DNA of 64,000 bases, from contig NZ_KB849765.1 in assembly GCF_000369005.1 (NCBI RefSeq), positions 897,881 to 961,880 of the forward strand. The letters are read 5' to 3'. Under the pieces are notes generated by a model, which was not told the DNA's origin, searched no databases, and saw nothing but the letters and a program-made list of their open reading frames with translations. A program made the position numbers and the translations under genes. Source of the DNA: Acinetobacter beijerinckii CIP 110307. GTDB taxonomy: Bacteria > Pseudomonadota > Gammaproteobacteria > Pseudomonadales > Moraxellaceae. Positions 39,860 through 48,477 of the stretch are shown piece by piece. The stretch's first letter is position 1, and the number at the start of each line of letters is the position of its first letter.

Positions 39860-40264
39860 TCAATCTCTATATTTATAAATTGCTATGAATAGTAAACAAT
39901 CGTGCGTTCTATCCTTCTTAAATTCTATTGCGATTGGGTTGATCCATTTTTTTGTAAAATATATTGGTAGAGTATTTGGAAATCCTTCAACAATAATAAT
40001 TGATTTTGAGGCAGAGCTTTGTTTTATCTTAAAATAGTTCTGATTTATAACCTTATCTTTCCCATAGTTTTCTATTGCAATATATCTAATAATATTAGCT
40101 AAATCATCTTTTGATTCATACAAATAGCAGTCTTTGTTTAACTCTTTTATATAATTTTTAGATATATCTTCTATTAGAATGATTTTATATGAATATATAT
40201 AAGTAAGATAAATGAATGAGGTAAATATCAATATATATGCTGAAGTTTTTAAATTAAAGTTCAT
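39860..40264 (-). CDS. Small membrane-anchored hypothetical protein inside the cre operon (134 aa)
   Basis: A 134-residue protein with one N-terminal hydrophobic helix (SAYILIFTSFIYLTYIY) and a Lys-rich periplasmic domain with two Cys (DCYLYES, HDCLLF) that could form a disulfide. Strongly A/T-rich. It starts 12 bp after the creB stop, so it is likely translated from the creB transcript. Function unknown; no family motif recognised. Confidence 0.6.
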   Translation of the reverse strand: MNFNLKTSAYILIFTSFIYLTYIYSYKIILIEDISKNYIKELNKDCYLYESKDDLANIIRYIAIENYGKDKVINQNYFKIKQSSASKSIIIVEGFPNTLPIYFTKKWINPIAIEFKKDRTHDCLLFIAIYKYRD

Positions 40265-40276
40265 GCTATGATTAAT

Positions 40277-41005
40277 TTATTGTGCTGGAATTCTAACCAA
40301 ACTATACCCAAACCCTCGATGCGTCCGAATTGGATCATCATCAGGGGTAATTTGTTTAAGCTTTTGTCTTAAACTTTTGATATGTGTATCGACTGTACGT
40401 TCTAAGCTATGTTCAGGATGTTCCCAAATATGATCCATCAATTGCTGACGGCTAAAGACTTGTTCAGGATGTTGAATCAACAAAAACAACAAGCGATACT
40501 CATAACGTGTTAGTTGTAGTATTTCCCCATGATATTGAATCTGTAATGACTGTGGATTGCACGTCCATGTCGCAGATTGCAGGATAATTTCTGCTTGGGT
40601 GATTGATGGTTGTGATGAGATATTTTGCGCCTGTATTTCCATTCTGCGCCAAATAGCTTTGATTCTTGCCACAATTTCTCGTGCGCTAAAAGGTTTTGTA
40701 CAATAATCATCTGCGCCGATTTCTAAACCAACAACGCGATCAATTTCGTCATCACGTGCGGTGAGGAACAATAAAGGTGTTTGATATTTTTGGCGTAGCT
40801 GTTTGCAGACTTCAAAACCATTCAGATCAGGTAAGCCGACATCTAAAATAATAAAATCAAAAGCTTGTTCCGAAAGAAATTGTAATGCCTGAGCACCTGT
40901 ATTTGCCCAGCTTACACTCCAGCCTTCGCGCTCAAGCGCATAACGTAGCGGAAGAATAATCGCAGCTTCATCTTCAACACAGAGAATTTGTTTTTGATTC
41001 ATCAT
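40277..41005 (-). CDS. creB: CreB response regulator (OmpR family)
   Basis: This 242-residue regulator has an N-terminal receiver (acidic pair EDE at about 11-13, phosphoacceptor Asp in FIILDVGLPD near 55, Lys in DDYCTKPFSAREI) and a C-terminal winged-helix DNA-binding domain (TRYEYRLLFLLIQHPEQVFSRQQLMDHIWE, ERTVDTHIKSLRQKL, RTHRGFGYSL). Sequence and context with CreC and CreD support CreB. It is the first gene of the operon. Two adjacent ATG codons offer starts one codon apart. Confidence 0.9.
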   Translation of the reverse strand: MMNQKQILCVEDEAAIILPLRYALEREGWSVSWANTGAQALQFLSEQAFDFIILDVGLPDLNGFEVCKQLRQKYQTPLLFLTARDDEIDRVVGLEIGADDYCTKPFSAREIVARIKAIWRRMEIQAQNISSQPSITQAEIILQSATWTCNPQSLQIQYHGEILQLTRYEYRLLFLLIQHPEQVFSRQQLMDHIWEHPEHSLERTVDTHIKSLRQKLKQITPDDDPIRTHRGFGYSLVRIPAQ

Positions 41006-41089
41006 GATTAACTAATCAATATTTTCTAATTTTATTGAAGTAGTTTAGCGGAAGATACGGTACAGAAAAGTAGGAATACTCATTTTTAT

Positions 41090-41274
41090 AATTATTTAAT
41101 AAAACAAAGGACACTTGAAGTGCCCTGTAATATTCGGATTTGATCGTCACGCCAACCACAGGAGCAAATGCTAAAAGCGAGGATTTCTTTAGCAAGAGCA
41201 AGCAACATGGATAATGTCACTGCGTTGCTTAGAGTACTGAAAACTGCATAAAAAGCAAACATAAATTTGAACAA
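41090..41274 (-). other. Possible small gene or RNA between dinB and creB
   Basis: This gap holds a 60-codon minus-strand frame (41274-41092, MFKFMFAFYAVFSTL to SVLCFIK) and ends with a hairpin, GGGCACTT-C-AAGTGTCC, followed by TTTGTTTT (about 41124-41100), a plausible minus-strand terminator. No good ribosome binding site is seen for the frame. A small RNA with a Rho-independent end or a short peptide gene are both possible. Confidence 0.4.
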
Positions 41275-41303
41275 GGATTGTGCTTTTGCCTAAAAAAGCA
41301 ACG

Positions 41304-42371
41304 TTACCACAAGGAAAGCTGTGATTCTTCTTGTTTACTCTGTAATTGATAGACACCAACACCCACCAAGCGAAATTGAAAACTCGAATCAATATGCATC
41401 TCTGCGAGCAACTGCAAAACCACTTGCTCTAAATCTTGCTGAGAGCCAAGAGGGAGTTTAAAACTTTTACTATGCTTTAGCGTTTGAAAATTTTTGAGTT
41501 TGAGTTTGATGTTAACCCCACGAGCAGTCAGTTGCTTTCGTTCTAAGCTGCGCCAAACCTGTTCGGCTAAAGGTTGCCAAGCATGATTACATTGGATCAA
41601 TGTGTAGTCATCATCAAAGGTAATTTCCTTCGATATTTGTTGTCGCTCACGCTCTGCTTTTACTGGACGATGATCAATGCCTTGCGCATACAAATACAGT
41701 TGTTTGCCGTATTTGCCGAAATGGTGGATGAGTATATTTTCTTCGATTTTTTGCAGATCGCCCAAAGTATGTAGATTTAATTGAATTAACTTTTCATGCG
41801 TGACTTTGCCCACACCAGGAATTTTATTCAGTGCTAAGTCTTGAATAAAATGTTGAATTTGATGGGGTTTAATCACGAATAACCCATCGGGCTTGTTCCA
41901 GTCAGATGCGATCTTAGCCAAAAACTTATTCGGTGCAACACCTGCGGAGGCAGTCAGTCCTGTGACGGCAAAAATATCTGCGCGAATTTGTGCCGCCACC
42001 TCAGTTGCACTCGGAATATTTTTCAGATTTTCAGTTACATCCAGATAGGCTTCATCCAAAGACAATGGTTCGATGAGGGGAGTATATTGCTGAAATATTT
42101 GATGAATTTGTGCAGAAACCTCGCGATATTTTTCAAAATGAGGTTCAATCACCACCACTTGAGGACAAAGCTTTTTTGCTTGTCCCATCGACATCGCAGA
42201 ACGTAAGCCAAAAACGCGGGCTGGGTAGGAGGCTGCTGCAATGACTGCACGTGGATGATGTGAGGAAATGACCACAGGTAAATCTTTAAGTTCAGGTCGC
42301 TCACGAAGTTCAACTGAAGCATAAAAAGCATCCATATCGATATGAATGATTTTGCGTTGCTCAATCGGCAT
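41304..42371 (-). CDS. dinB: DNA polymerase IV (Y family)
   Basis: This 355-residue translesion polymerase has the catalytic motif [16 protein letters not shown] (metal-binding Asp) at the N-terminus and [11 protein letters not shown] (second metal site) near residue 103, then the helix-hairpin-helix thumb ([17 protein letters not shown]) and little-finger domain. The C-terminus QESQLSLW may be a beta-clamp-binding motif. It overlaps the upstream lysozyme gene by 11 bp, so the two are coupled. Acinetobacter often carry other Y-family polymerases elsewhere. Confidence 0.93.
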   Translation of the reverse strand: MPIEQRKIIHIDMDAFYASVELRERPELKDLPVVISSHHPRAVIAAASYPARVFGLRSAMSMGQAKKLCPQVVVIEPHFEKYREVSAQIHQIFQQYTPLIEPLSLDEAYLDVTENLKNIPSATEVAAQIRADIFAVTGLTASAGVAPNKFLAKIASDWNKPDGLFVIKPHQIQHFIQDLALNKIPGVGKVTHEKLIQLNLHTLGDLQKIEENILIHHFGKYGKQLYLYAQGIDHRPVKAERERQQISKEITFDDDYTLIQCNHAWQPLAEQVWRSLERKQLTARGVNIKLKLKNFQTLKHSKSFKLPLGSQQDLEQVVLQLLAEMHIDSSFQFRLVGVGVYQLQSKQEESQLSLW

Positions 42372-43122
42372 TGCTGATGCCTTGTTCTTTCAGAAAGATG
42401 CGCCATTGTTTCGGTGAATCTGCATACACATTTAAATCCACAGGTTTTGAAATACCTGCTATTTTTCCAGTTTGGGTGTGTTGCCAAAACAGCCATTTAC
42501 GTCCATCTTTTAGCTCAGGTTTAGCCTCGTAATCTCGTACCCAAAGTGGCGTGTCGGTAAAATTACCCATCAAAACGATGTGATAAAAACTCTTAGAAAT
42601 ATAGAAAATAGGTTGCTTGCCATAATGTTGCTGTAGTTGATCATGCATGACCTGAATTTCTTTGAGTAACTGCTCTTTGGTATAGGTATTAATACAATTA
42701 CTGTCGTATTCCAAGTCAATCACGGGTGGCAACGCATCTGCTTTTTTTGGCACGGTTGCAATAAAATTCTCAGCTTGGACTTTACCGTCACGACACAGAC
42801 GATAGAAATGATATGCACCGACATGCAACCCCTGTTCGCGAGCTTTTAGCCAGTTATCCTGAAACTTACGATCTTTAAAATCTCCACCTTCTGTGGCTTT
42901 GAGATAGACAAATTGATATTGCATCGGAGAGATTTTTTTCCAGTTAATCTCACCTTGATGATGTGAAACATCAAAACCACGAATGGAATAATCATGTGCA
43001 GAAGCTTTTTGTTGGTAGAACAAACCGAAATAACTGACGAGACCTAGCATGAGCGCTAAGCCGATACTGGTAAAGGTTGGATAATGTTGAGAAAGTAAGT
43101 ATTTCGTCGATTTTTTTGCCAT
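42361..43122 (-). CDS. Glycoside hydrolase family 25 lysozyme
   Basis: This 253-residue protein has one N-terminal membrane/signal helix (about 15-33) and a GH25 muramidase domain. [12 protein letters not shown] contains the conserved first Asp, [12 protein letters not shown] has the catalytic DxE, and [11 protein letters not shown] and [10 protein letters not shown] are family motifs; the late [10 protein letters not shown] and [10 protein letters not shown] complete the barrel. It should cleave peptidoglycan in the periplasm. It overlaps dinB by 11 bp and follows an uncharacterised membrane protein by 11 bp, forming an apparent three-gene operon. Confidence 0.85.
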   Translation of the reverse strand: MAKKSTKYLLSQHYPTFTSIGLALMLGLVSYFGLFYQQKASAHDYSIRGFDVSHHQGEINWKKISPMQYQFVYLKATEGGDFKDRKFQDNWLKAREQGLHVGAYHFYRLCRDGKVQAENFIATVPKKADALPPVIDLEYDSNCINTYTKEQLLKEIQVMHDQLQQHYGKQPIFYISKSFYHIVLMGNFTDTPLWVRDYEAKPELKDGRKWLFWQHTQTGKIAGISKPVDLNVYADSPKQWRIFLKEQGISNAD

Positions 43123-43133
43123 GTTGTCAGAGA

Positions 43134-44102
43134 TTACGCGATATCTAAATGAGAGTCGGATTTACAATACTGATCATGGATAGATTGTACTCGTTTTGCT
43201 TTGGGATGAACCATCTGACTACCAAATTGTTCCACAAATCTACAGGATGCATAATCTTCAGCCTGTCGCTGATATTCACGAACCCAATTTTCTCTGAGAG
43301 CTATGCGCTCGTTTGGTACGGGCCATATATCTTGTCTTAAACGCTCTACACCTATTCGCCAAGGTTTAGGGCTGATTCGGGCACGAAAGCAATTTTGATT
43401 TTGGCACATCAGGTCATAATAAGGATCAGCATAAATCGCTTTAAAAAATAATTGAACTTGCTCACCTCGAGGTTCAAAGATTTGATGCATAACCAAAATC
43501 CGATAACCATTCGGAGTGCGATAAACACGTAAATGCCATGTTGGATAATGGGTTGAGAATGTTCTAATTTTCTCTAAAGCGAGTTGTTCAGGTGTGCCTT
43601 TACGTTTCTGTTGGAATTTAAATATCCATTTTGCAATCGTGCTTGTGAGCAAAAGCGAAAGGACAAATCCAATGCCAAAGATAAACCAAGAAGAAAAATA
43701 GAATGCGCCAAAACCGCTGCAAGCCAACAATACAAAGAAAGCGATTAGATACAAGTTGGAATGAGGTTGCGTCACAAAATCAATATCAGCAAATAATACA
43801 TCAGGTGTGTTTAGACATAAGGCACCATAGCTATTACGTGTAATAATCATATCATCGTATCGGCTAATGATTTCCTCTCGAATGGGTAAACCCTCTGCGC
43901 CGTTATAAGCAACTTTATGGTCGATACGTCGAATTTTTTGATCAATTTTAAGTTGTTCGATCGCTTCAAGGACACGCTGCTCAGCATGCTGTTGAGCAGC
44001 TTCTAGACTTATATCAGACCAACCAAAGCGTTTAATCGTATATTGACGAGCTTCAAATTTAGTTTTGGTTTTGGCTTCAGCCCAATATTTTGGGATTACC
44101 AT
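43134..44102 (-). CDS. Conserved hypothetical membrane protein (322 aa)
   Basis: A 322-residue protein with an N-terminal soluble part (about 1-115), two adjacent membrane helices (about 118-162, LYLIAFFVLLACSGFGAFYFSSWFIFGIGF and on, split here by family convention), and a C-terminal cytosolic domain rich in Arg and Trp (LRVYRTPNGYRILVMHQ; KPWRIGVERLRQDIWP). It is 11 bp upstream of the GH25 gene in the same direction. I do not recognise the family. Confidence 0.65.
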   Translation of the reverse strand: MVIPKYWAEAKTKTKFEARQYTIKRFGWSDISLEAAQQHAEQRVLEAIEQLKIDQKIRRIDHKVAYNGAEGLPIREEIISRYDDMIITRNSYGALCLNTPDVLFADIDFVTQPHSNLYLIAFFVLLACSGFGAFYFSSWFIFGIGFVLSLLLTSTIAKWIFKFQQKRKGTPEQLALEKIRTFSTHYPTWHLRVYRTPNGYRILVMHQIFEPRGEQVQLFFKAIYADPYYDLMCQNQNCFRARISPKPWRIGVERLRQDIWPVPNERIALRENWVREYQRQAEDYASCRFVEQFGSQMVHPKAKRVQSIHDQYCKSDSHLDIA

Positions 44103-44141
44103 CTCGAAATCCTTATTCTTATTTAATAGCTTAGTCTTAAA

Positions 44142-45530
44142 TTAATCGATCGTTTCTTTGGGTATTTGCCAAAAAACCGCAGCAGTAATGATATTAATAC
44201 AGCCTAAAGTAATTAATGTGGCATGAAATGCAGTGGTGATGGATGCGGTTGAAAAATGCTGACCATATAGATTGATCAGTGTGCCTGCCAAAGCAACCCC
44301 GATACTCATTGAAAGCATCATAATCATTGATAAGAAACTATTACCACTACTCGCATCATGCTGTGGTAAATCTTTAAGGGTGAGGGTATTCATGCCAACA
44401 AATTGCAATGAGTTGAGCGTTCCAAATATAAATAAATGCAGTACTTTTAACCATAATGGCGTAGCCACGGTCATTAATGAGAAACTGGCAATACACAAAC
44501 CGACTAAGATTGTGTTCGTCAGGAGAAAGCGTCGATAGCCGACGCGTTGAATCAGCGGACGAATCATTGGTTTAGAGAATAATGAACCAAGAACCATTGG
44601 GATCATCATTAAACCTGTAATGAACGGCTCGAATCCAAAAGCCACTTGCAGCATCAGCGGTAGAATAAAAGGAATTGCATTGCTGCCGAGTCGAGCAAAG
44701 AAATTCCCTAACACCCCAATCGAAAAAATCTTATAGCGAAATAAACGTCCATGAAATAAAGCATTTTGATGGGTATGCGCATGATATGCATATGCAATTG
44801 TCGCAATCGCCCCCGCAATCAATAAAACGATACTAACTAAACCTGAATATTGAGATGCTGCAATATTTTCAATCCCTAAAGAAAGCCCAACCATCGCAAT
44901 CATGAGCAGAACAAAACCACTCAAGTCAAAGGTTTTGACGGTTGGTTCTTTTTGATTTGGCATGACTTTGAAAGTCATGATCATGCCTAAGATTCCCATC
45001 GGAATATTAATCAGAAAAATCCAATGCCATGTGGTGACTTCGACTAGCCAACCACCCAATGTCGGACCCATGAGTGGACCAATCAAACCAGCTAAGCTCA
45101 TCAAGCTCATGGCAGAGAGGAACTGAGAGCGGGGAATGAGTTTGAGTAATGCCAAACGTCCAACAGGCATGAGCAGCGCACCACCAATCCCTTGAATGAC
45201 GCGGAAAAATAATAGTTGTTCTAAATTTTGAGATAAGCCACAGCCCAATGAAGCTAAACTGAAAATGACCATCGAACTGAGATAAATATTACGGATACCA
45301 AAACGATCAGCAAGCCAACCACTTAATGGAATACAGGCTGCAACAGATAATACATAAGCGACAATAACGCCATGCATTTGCAGCGGATTTTCATTAAGTT
45401 GAACCGCCATCGCTGGAATCGCAGTATTGACGATAGTGGTATCTAAGGCTTGCATAAAAAAGCCAATCGAAACCAAAAGCACCAACAAGCGATATTCAGG
45501 TTGTACAGTTTGGTGGGTGGTGGTCGTCAT
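44142..45530 (-). CDS. DHA2-family MFS drug transporter (EmrB/MdtD-like)
   Basis: This 462-residue inner-membrane efflux carrier of the 14-helix DHA2 type carries the family motif LDTTIVNTAIPAMA in helix 1, motif A GWLADRFGIRNIYL, and the helix-5 motif (GLIGPLMGPTLGGWLV). It resembles MdtD/EmrB drug exporters, but no membrane fusion protein gene is adjacent, so it probably works alone. Substrate unknown. It is separated by 40 bp from the downstream membrane protein gene. Confidence 0.83.
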   Translation of the reverse strand: MTTTTHQTVQPEYRLLVLLVSIGFFMQALDTTIVNTAIPAMAVQLNENPLQMHGVIVAYVLSVAACIPLSGWLADRFGIRNIYLSSMVIFSLASLGCGLSQNLEQLLFFRVIQGIGGALLMPVGRLALLKLIPRSQFLSAMSLMSLAGLIGPLMGPTLGGWLVEVTTWHWIFLINIPMGILGMIMTFKVMPNQKEPTVKTFDLSGFVLLMIAMVGLSLGIENIAASQYSGLVSIVLLIAGAIATIAYAYHAHTHQNALFHGRLFRYKIFSIGVLGNFFARLGSNAIPFILPLMLQVAFGFEPFITGLMMIPMVLGSLFSKPMIRPLIQRVGYRRFLLTNTILVGLCIASFSLMTVATPLWLKVLHLFIFGTLNSLQFVGMNTLTLKDLPQHDASSGNSFLSMIMMLSMSIGVALAGTLINLYGQHFSTASITTAFHATLITLGCINIITAAVFWQIPKETID

Positions 45531-45693
45531 GAGCCGTCATGAATGAGAAATCAGTTTAAGTTTAATGCAACTGTGCTTGAAATAAAGACAAAAATTGTCA
45601 AAGAGACGTCATTGAACTGACATCAAAGTGTCATCGAATTTGAATCTCAAAACACTAGATTAGCCATACAAAATAAATGTATGGAATTTGATC

Positions 45694-47475
45694 ATGAAAT
45701 TTAAGATTTCTGTTTTATTGACAGCATTACTGTCGGTGGGGCTTGTTGCTTGTAATGATGATAATAACACTCAAGCTAATCTAGTCGAAGTGGTTGAACC
45801 TACACCTGAAAACATTAAGTTAAGTTTATTGGGACGTTACGAAACAAATATTTTTGCACAAAGCGCAGCAGAGATTCCTGCTTATGATGCGGCTAGCAAA
45901 CGTTTATTTGTCGTGAATGCACAAAAAGGCTTAGTAGATGTTTTAGATGCGAGTAAGCCTGAGAAACCTGTACATATCGCTGAGTTATCGGCACGGACAT
46001 ATTTAGCTAATTCTGAAGTAAATAGTGTCGCGGTAAAAAATGGCATTGTTGCACTTGCAGTTCAAGCACAAAATAAGACAGACACGGGTATTGTTGTTTT
46101 GTTTAATGCCAAGGATTTAAGCTTTATTAGTCAAGTGAATGTCGGTGCGTTACCTGATATGTTGAGCTTTAGTCCTGATGGTAAAACCATTTTGGTGGCA
46201 AATGAAGCTGAACCAAATGATGACTATTCGATTGATCCTGAAGGTTCAATCAGCATTATTGATATTAGTAATATTAAACAACTGAAAGTCCGCACGGCTG
46301 ACTTTAAAGCATGGAACACTCAAAAAGCAGATTTAATTGCAAAAGGTGTACGTATTTTTGGACCGAATGCAACAGTCGCTCAAGATCTTGAGCCTGAATA
46401 CATCACCATTTCGCATGACAGCAAAACGGCATGGGTTACACTGCAAGAAAATAATGCAATTGCAAGAATTGATATTGCTCAGCAGAAAGTCACTGATATT
46501 TATCCATTAGGTTATAAAGATCATGGCGTAATTGGGAATGAACTGGATGTCAGTGATCGAGATAGCAAAATAGACATCAAAAACTGGGCTGGTTTGGTCG
46601 GTATGTATCAACCTGATTCGATTGCTAATTATCAATCCAATGGTCAAACCTATTTAGTGACTGCTAATGAGGGTGATAGTCGTGAATGGTTAAAAGATGG
46701 AGATGCTTATTTTGCTGGAGATATAAGTAAAGGTTATGTTGAAAATATTCGTATGAAGCATTTATTTAATAACAAAGGCTTCAATACGGATGGGGATTAT
46801 CCTGCTCATTTACAAAAGATTGCAAACGGTGTGAAAGGTGCGAAGCTTAATCCAGTTACATTTGCATATTGTGGGGCGACCACAACAGAAGCAGGTGATT
46901 GCCGTAAAGATGCAAATCTAGGTCGTTTAAATATCGCTTGGAATATGGGATATCAAACCAATGCAGATGGTTCAGCAAAACTCGATGCAAATGGACGTTT
47001 AACTTACGATAAATTGTACGCCTATGGCGCACGTTCATTTAGTATTTGGAATACGCAAGGTCAACTGGTTTGGGACTCTGGTAGCGAGTTCGAAAAGAAA
47101 ATTGCTGAATTATTTCCAAACTATTTTAATAGTGACCACGAAGCTATTGCTCTAGATGATCGCAGTGATAATAAAGGACCTGAACCTGAAGGGATCACTG
47201 TTGGAACAATCGGCAAGAAAACCTTTGCATTTATTGGTTTAGAGCGTATGAGCGGTATCATGGTTTATGACATCACTACTGCAAATAAGCCAAAGTTTAT
47301 TGAATATTTCACAACGCGTAATTTTGTTGAAACCGATCCGAAAAAACAGGGCGATTTAGGGCCTGAAGGTTTAACCTTTATCTCAGCAAAAGATTCACCT
47401 AATGCGAAGCCACTACTCGTGGTAGGTAATGAAGTCAGTGGTTCTACAGCAGTTTATCAAATAAACGTGCAATAA
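45694..47475 (+). CDS. Choice-of-anchor I family lipoprotein (alkaline-phosphatase-like propeller)
   Basis: The 593-residue exported lipoprotein has the signal MKFKISVLLTALLSVGLVAC and a long beta-propeller domain with the family motifs VGALPDMLSFSPDGKTILVANEAEPNDDY, DPEGSISIID, EPEYITISHDSKTAWVTLQENNAIARID, and the C-terminal DNKGPEPEGITVG and DLGPEGLTFI. The family often carries an LPXTG or PEP anchor; here a lipid anchor replaces it. Related proteins are annotated as phosphatase-like, activity unproven. ATG 45694 gives the clean lipoprotein signal. Own terminator follows. Confidence 0.8.
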   Translation: MKFKISVLLTALLSVGLVACNDDNNTQANLVEVVEPTPENIKLSLLGRYETNIFAQSAAEIPAYDAASKRLFVVNAQKGLVDVLDASKPEKPVHIAELSARTYLANSEVNSVAVKNGIVALAVQAQNKTDTGIVVLFNAKDLSFISQVNVGALPDMLSFSPDGKTILVANEAEPNDDYSIDPEGSISIIDISNIKQLKVRTADFKAWNTQKADLIAKGVRIFGPNATVAQDLEPEYITISHDSKTAWVTLQENNAIARIDIAQQKVTDIYPLGYKDHGVIGNELDVSDRDSKIDIKNWAGLVGMYQPDSIANYQSNGQTYLVTANEGDSREWLKDGDAYFAGDISKGYVENIRMKHLFNNKGFNTDGDYPAHLQKIANGVKGAKLNPVTFAYCGATTTEAGDCRKDANLGRLNIAWNMGYQTNADGSAKLDANGRLTYDKLYAYGARSFSIWNTQGQLVWDSGSEFEKKIAELFPNYFNSDHEAIALDDRSDNKGPEPEGITVGTIGKKTFAFIGLERMSGIMVYDITTANKPKFIEYFTTRNFVETDPKKQGDLGPEGLTFISAKDSPNAKPLLVVGNEVSGSTAVYQINVQ

Positions 47476-47485
47476 AAGAACAATA

Positions 47486-47516
47486 AAAAGCGGATCAACT
47501 TGATCCGCTTTTTTTG
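47486..47516. terminator. Bidirectional Rho-independent terminator
   Basis: AAAAAGCGGATCAA and TTGATCCGCTTTTT pair around a two-base loop, followed by more T. It lies between convergent genes. Confidence 0.92.
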
Positions 47517-47528
47517 TAATCTAGATTT

Positions 47529-48149
47529 TTAAATTTCAATATGTACAGGAGCATTGAGGTTTTTGATGACATTAGAAATTTGTTCAGGATTTTCACAAAT
47601 AATCACTTTGGCACGATGCTGTGGCGGTATAAAACCCTCCTCCACTGCATGATCCAATTGCGCAATCAATGCATCATAAAAATGATTGACGTTGTAAATG
47701 ATCATCGGTTTTTGATGCTGATTAAGCTGTCCCCATGTCGCAATTTCCAAAATTTCTTCAAAAGTACCGAGACCACCAGGTAGCGCGATAAATGCGCTAG
47801 CACGTTCAGCCATTAATGCTTTACGCTCATGCATAGTTTGGACGACATGCAACTCCGTTAATTTATTGTGCGCAATTTCATAATCCAACATAAATTCAGG
47901 AATCACACCGACAACTTCACCGCTATGTTCCAATACGGTATCTGCAACTTGTCCCATTAAACCAATACTGGCACCGCCATAGACGATTCCGAAACCTTGA
48001 TTGGCAATATGTTGTGCTAACTCAATGGCTTTCTCACGATAAATGGGTTTATTACCCGTACGAGAACCGCAATATAAAGCAATAAGAGATTGAGTTGTTT
48101 TCGGGAGAGAAGAGGTCTTGTTTTCAGTCATTCTTAATACACTATTCAT
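47529..48149 (-). CDS. LOG-family protein (cytokinin riboside phosphoribohydrolase-like)
   Basis: This 206-residue cytosolic protein contains the defining PGGLGTFEE motif of the LOG/TIGR00730 family, plus YGGASIGLMG and MHERKALMAERA with the catalytic Arg. Such enzymes release the base from AMP or cytokinin nucleotides. In bacteria they act on nucleoside monophosphates. The start is uncertain: ATG 48149 and ATG 48131 both lack a good Shine-Dalgarno. It stands alone, convergent with the preceding lipoprotein gene. Confidence 0.87.
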   Translation of the reverse strand: MNSVLRMTENKTSSLPKTTQSLIALYCGSRTGNKPIYREKAIELAQHIANQGFGIVYGGASIGLMGQVADTVLEHSGEVVGVIPEFMLDYEIAHNKLTELHVVQTMHERKALMAERASAFIALPGGLGTFEEILEIATWGQLNQHQKPMIIYNVNHFYDALIAQLDHAVEEGFIPPQHRAKVIICENPEQISNVIKNLNAPVHIEI

Positions 48150-48348
48150 TTCGTTTATTTTTCACCTTATCATTTTCATTGTGCTTGTCTAGGCTAAATG
48201 ACTTTTATGACAGTTTAATGCACACTTTACATACAATGTGCTTTTACAAACTTTAGAAAAAATTTGAAAACATCATCCACATAAAATAGATGAATTTCGA
48301 TGAAATCTTGCCTATACTGAAAATCCTTTTATTAATTTATGTCCCTCT

Positions 48349-48477
48349 ATGAGTAGTGGTTGTTGTCGCTCCGCTTTGATCTTATTTTCTAAAAAAAATG
48401 TTTTGGCTGTTTGTGCCGATCTTTTAAATGTTCAATTTAATAACCATATTGCTGATTTTGCAGAGGAGTCATTTTAA
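48349..48477 (+). CDS. Candidate 42-codon leader ORF coupled to the TerC-CBS gene
   Basis: ATG 48349 opens a 42-codon frame ([15 protein letters not shown] to IADFAEESF) that stops at TAA 48475-48477. The last A of that stop is the first base of the start codon of the TerC-family gene (TAATG), the classic arrangement for translational coupling. It contains three Cys near its ends (GCC and VCAD). The start has no strong Shine-Dalgarno, and the A/T-rich region 48150-48348 before it shows nothing else. May be a leader peptide or chance. Confidence 0.4.
   Translation: MSSGCCRSALILFSKKNVLAVCADLLNVQFNNHIADFAEESF

Noticed and set aside
48150-48476. Manganese riboswitch (yybP-ykoY) before the TerC-family gene
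   Set aside because: No recognisable paired core of that motif; only an ORF reading TAATG into the gene is seen.
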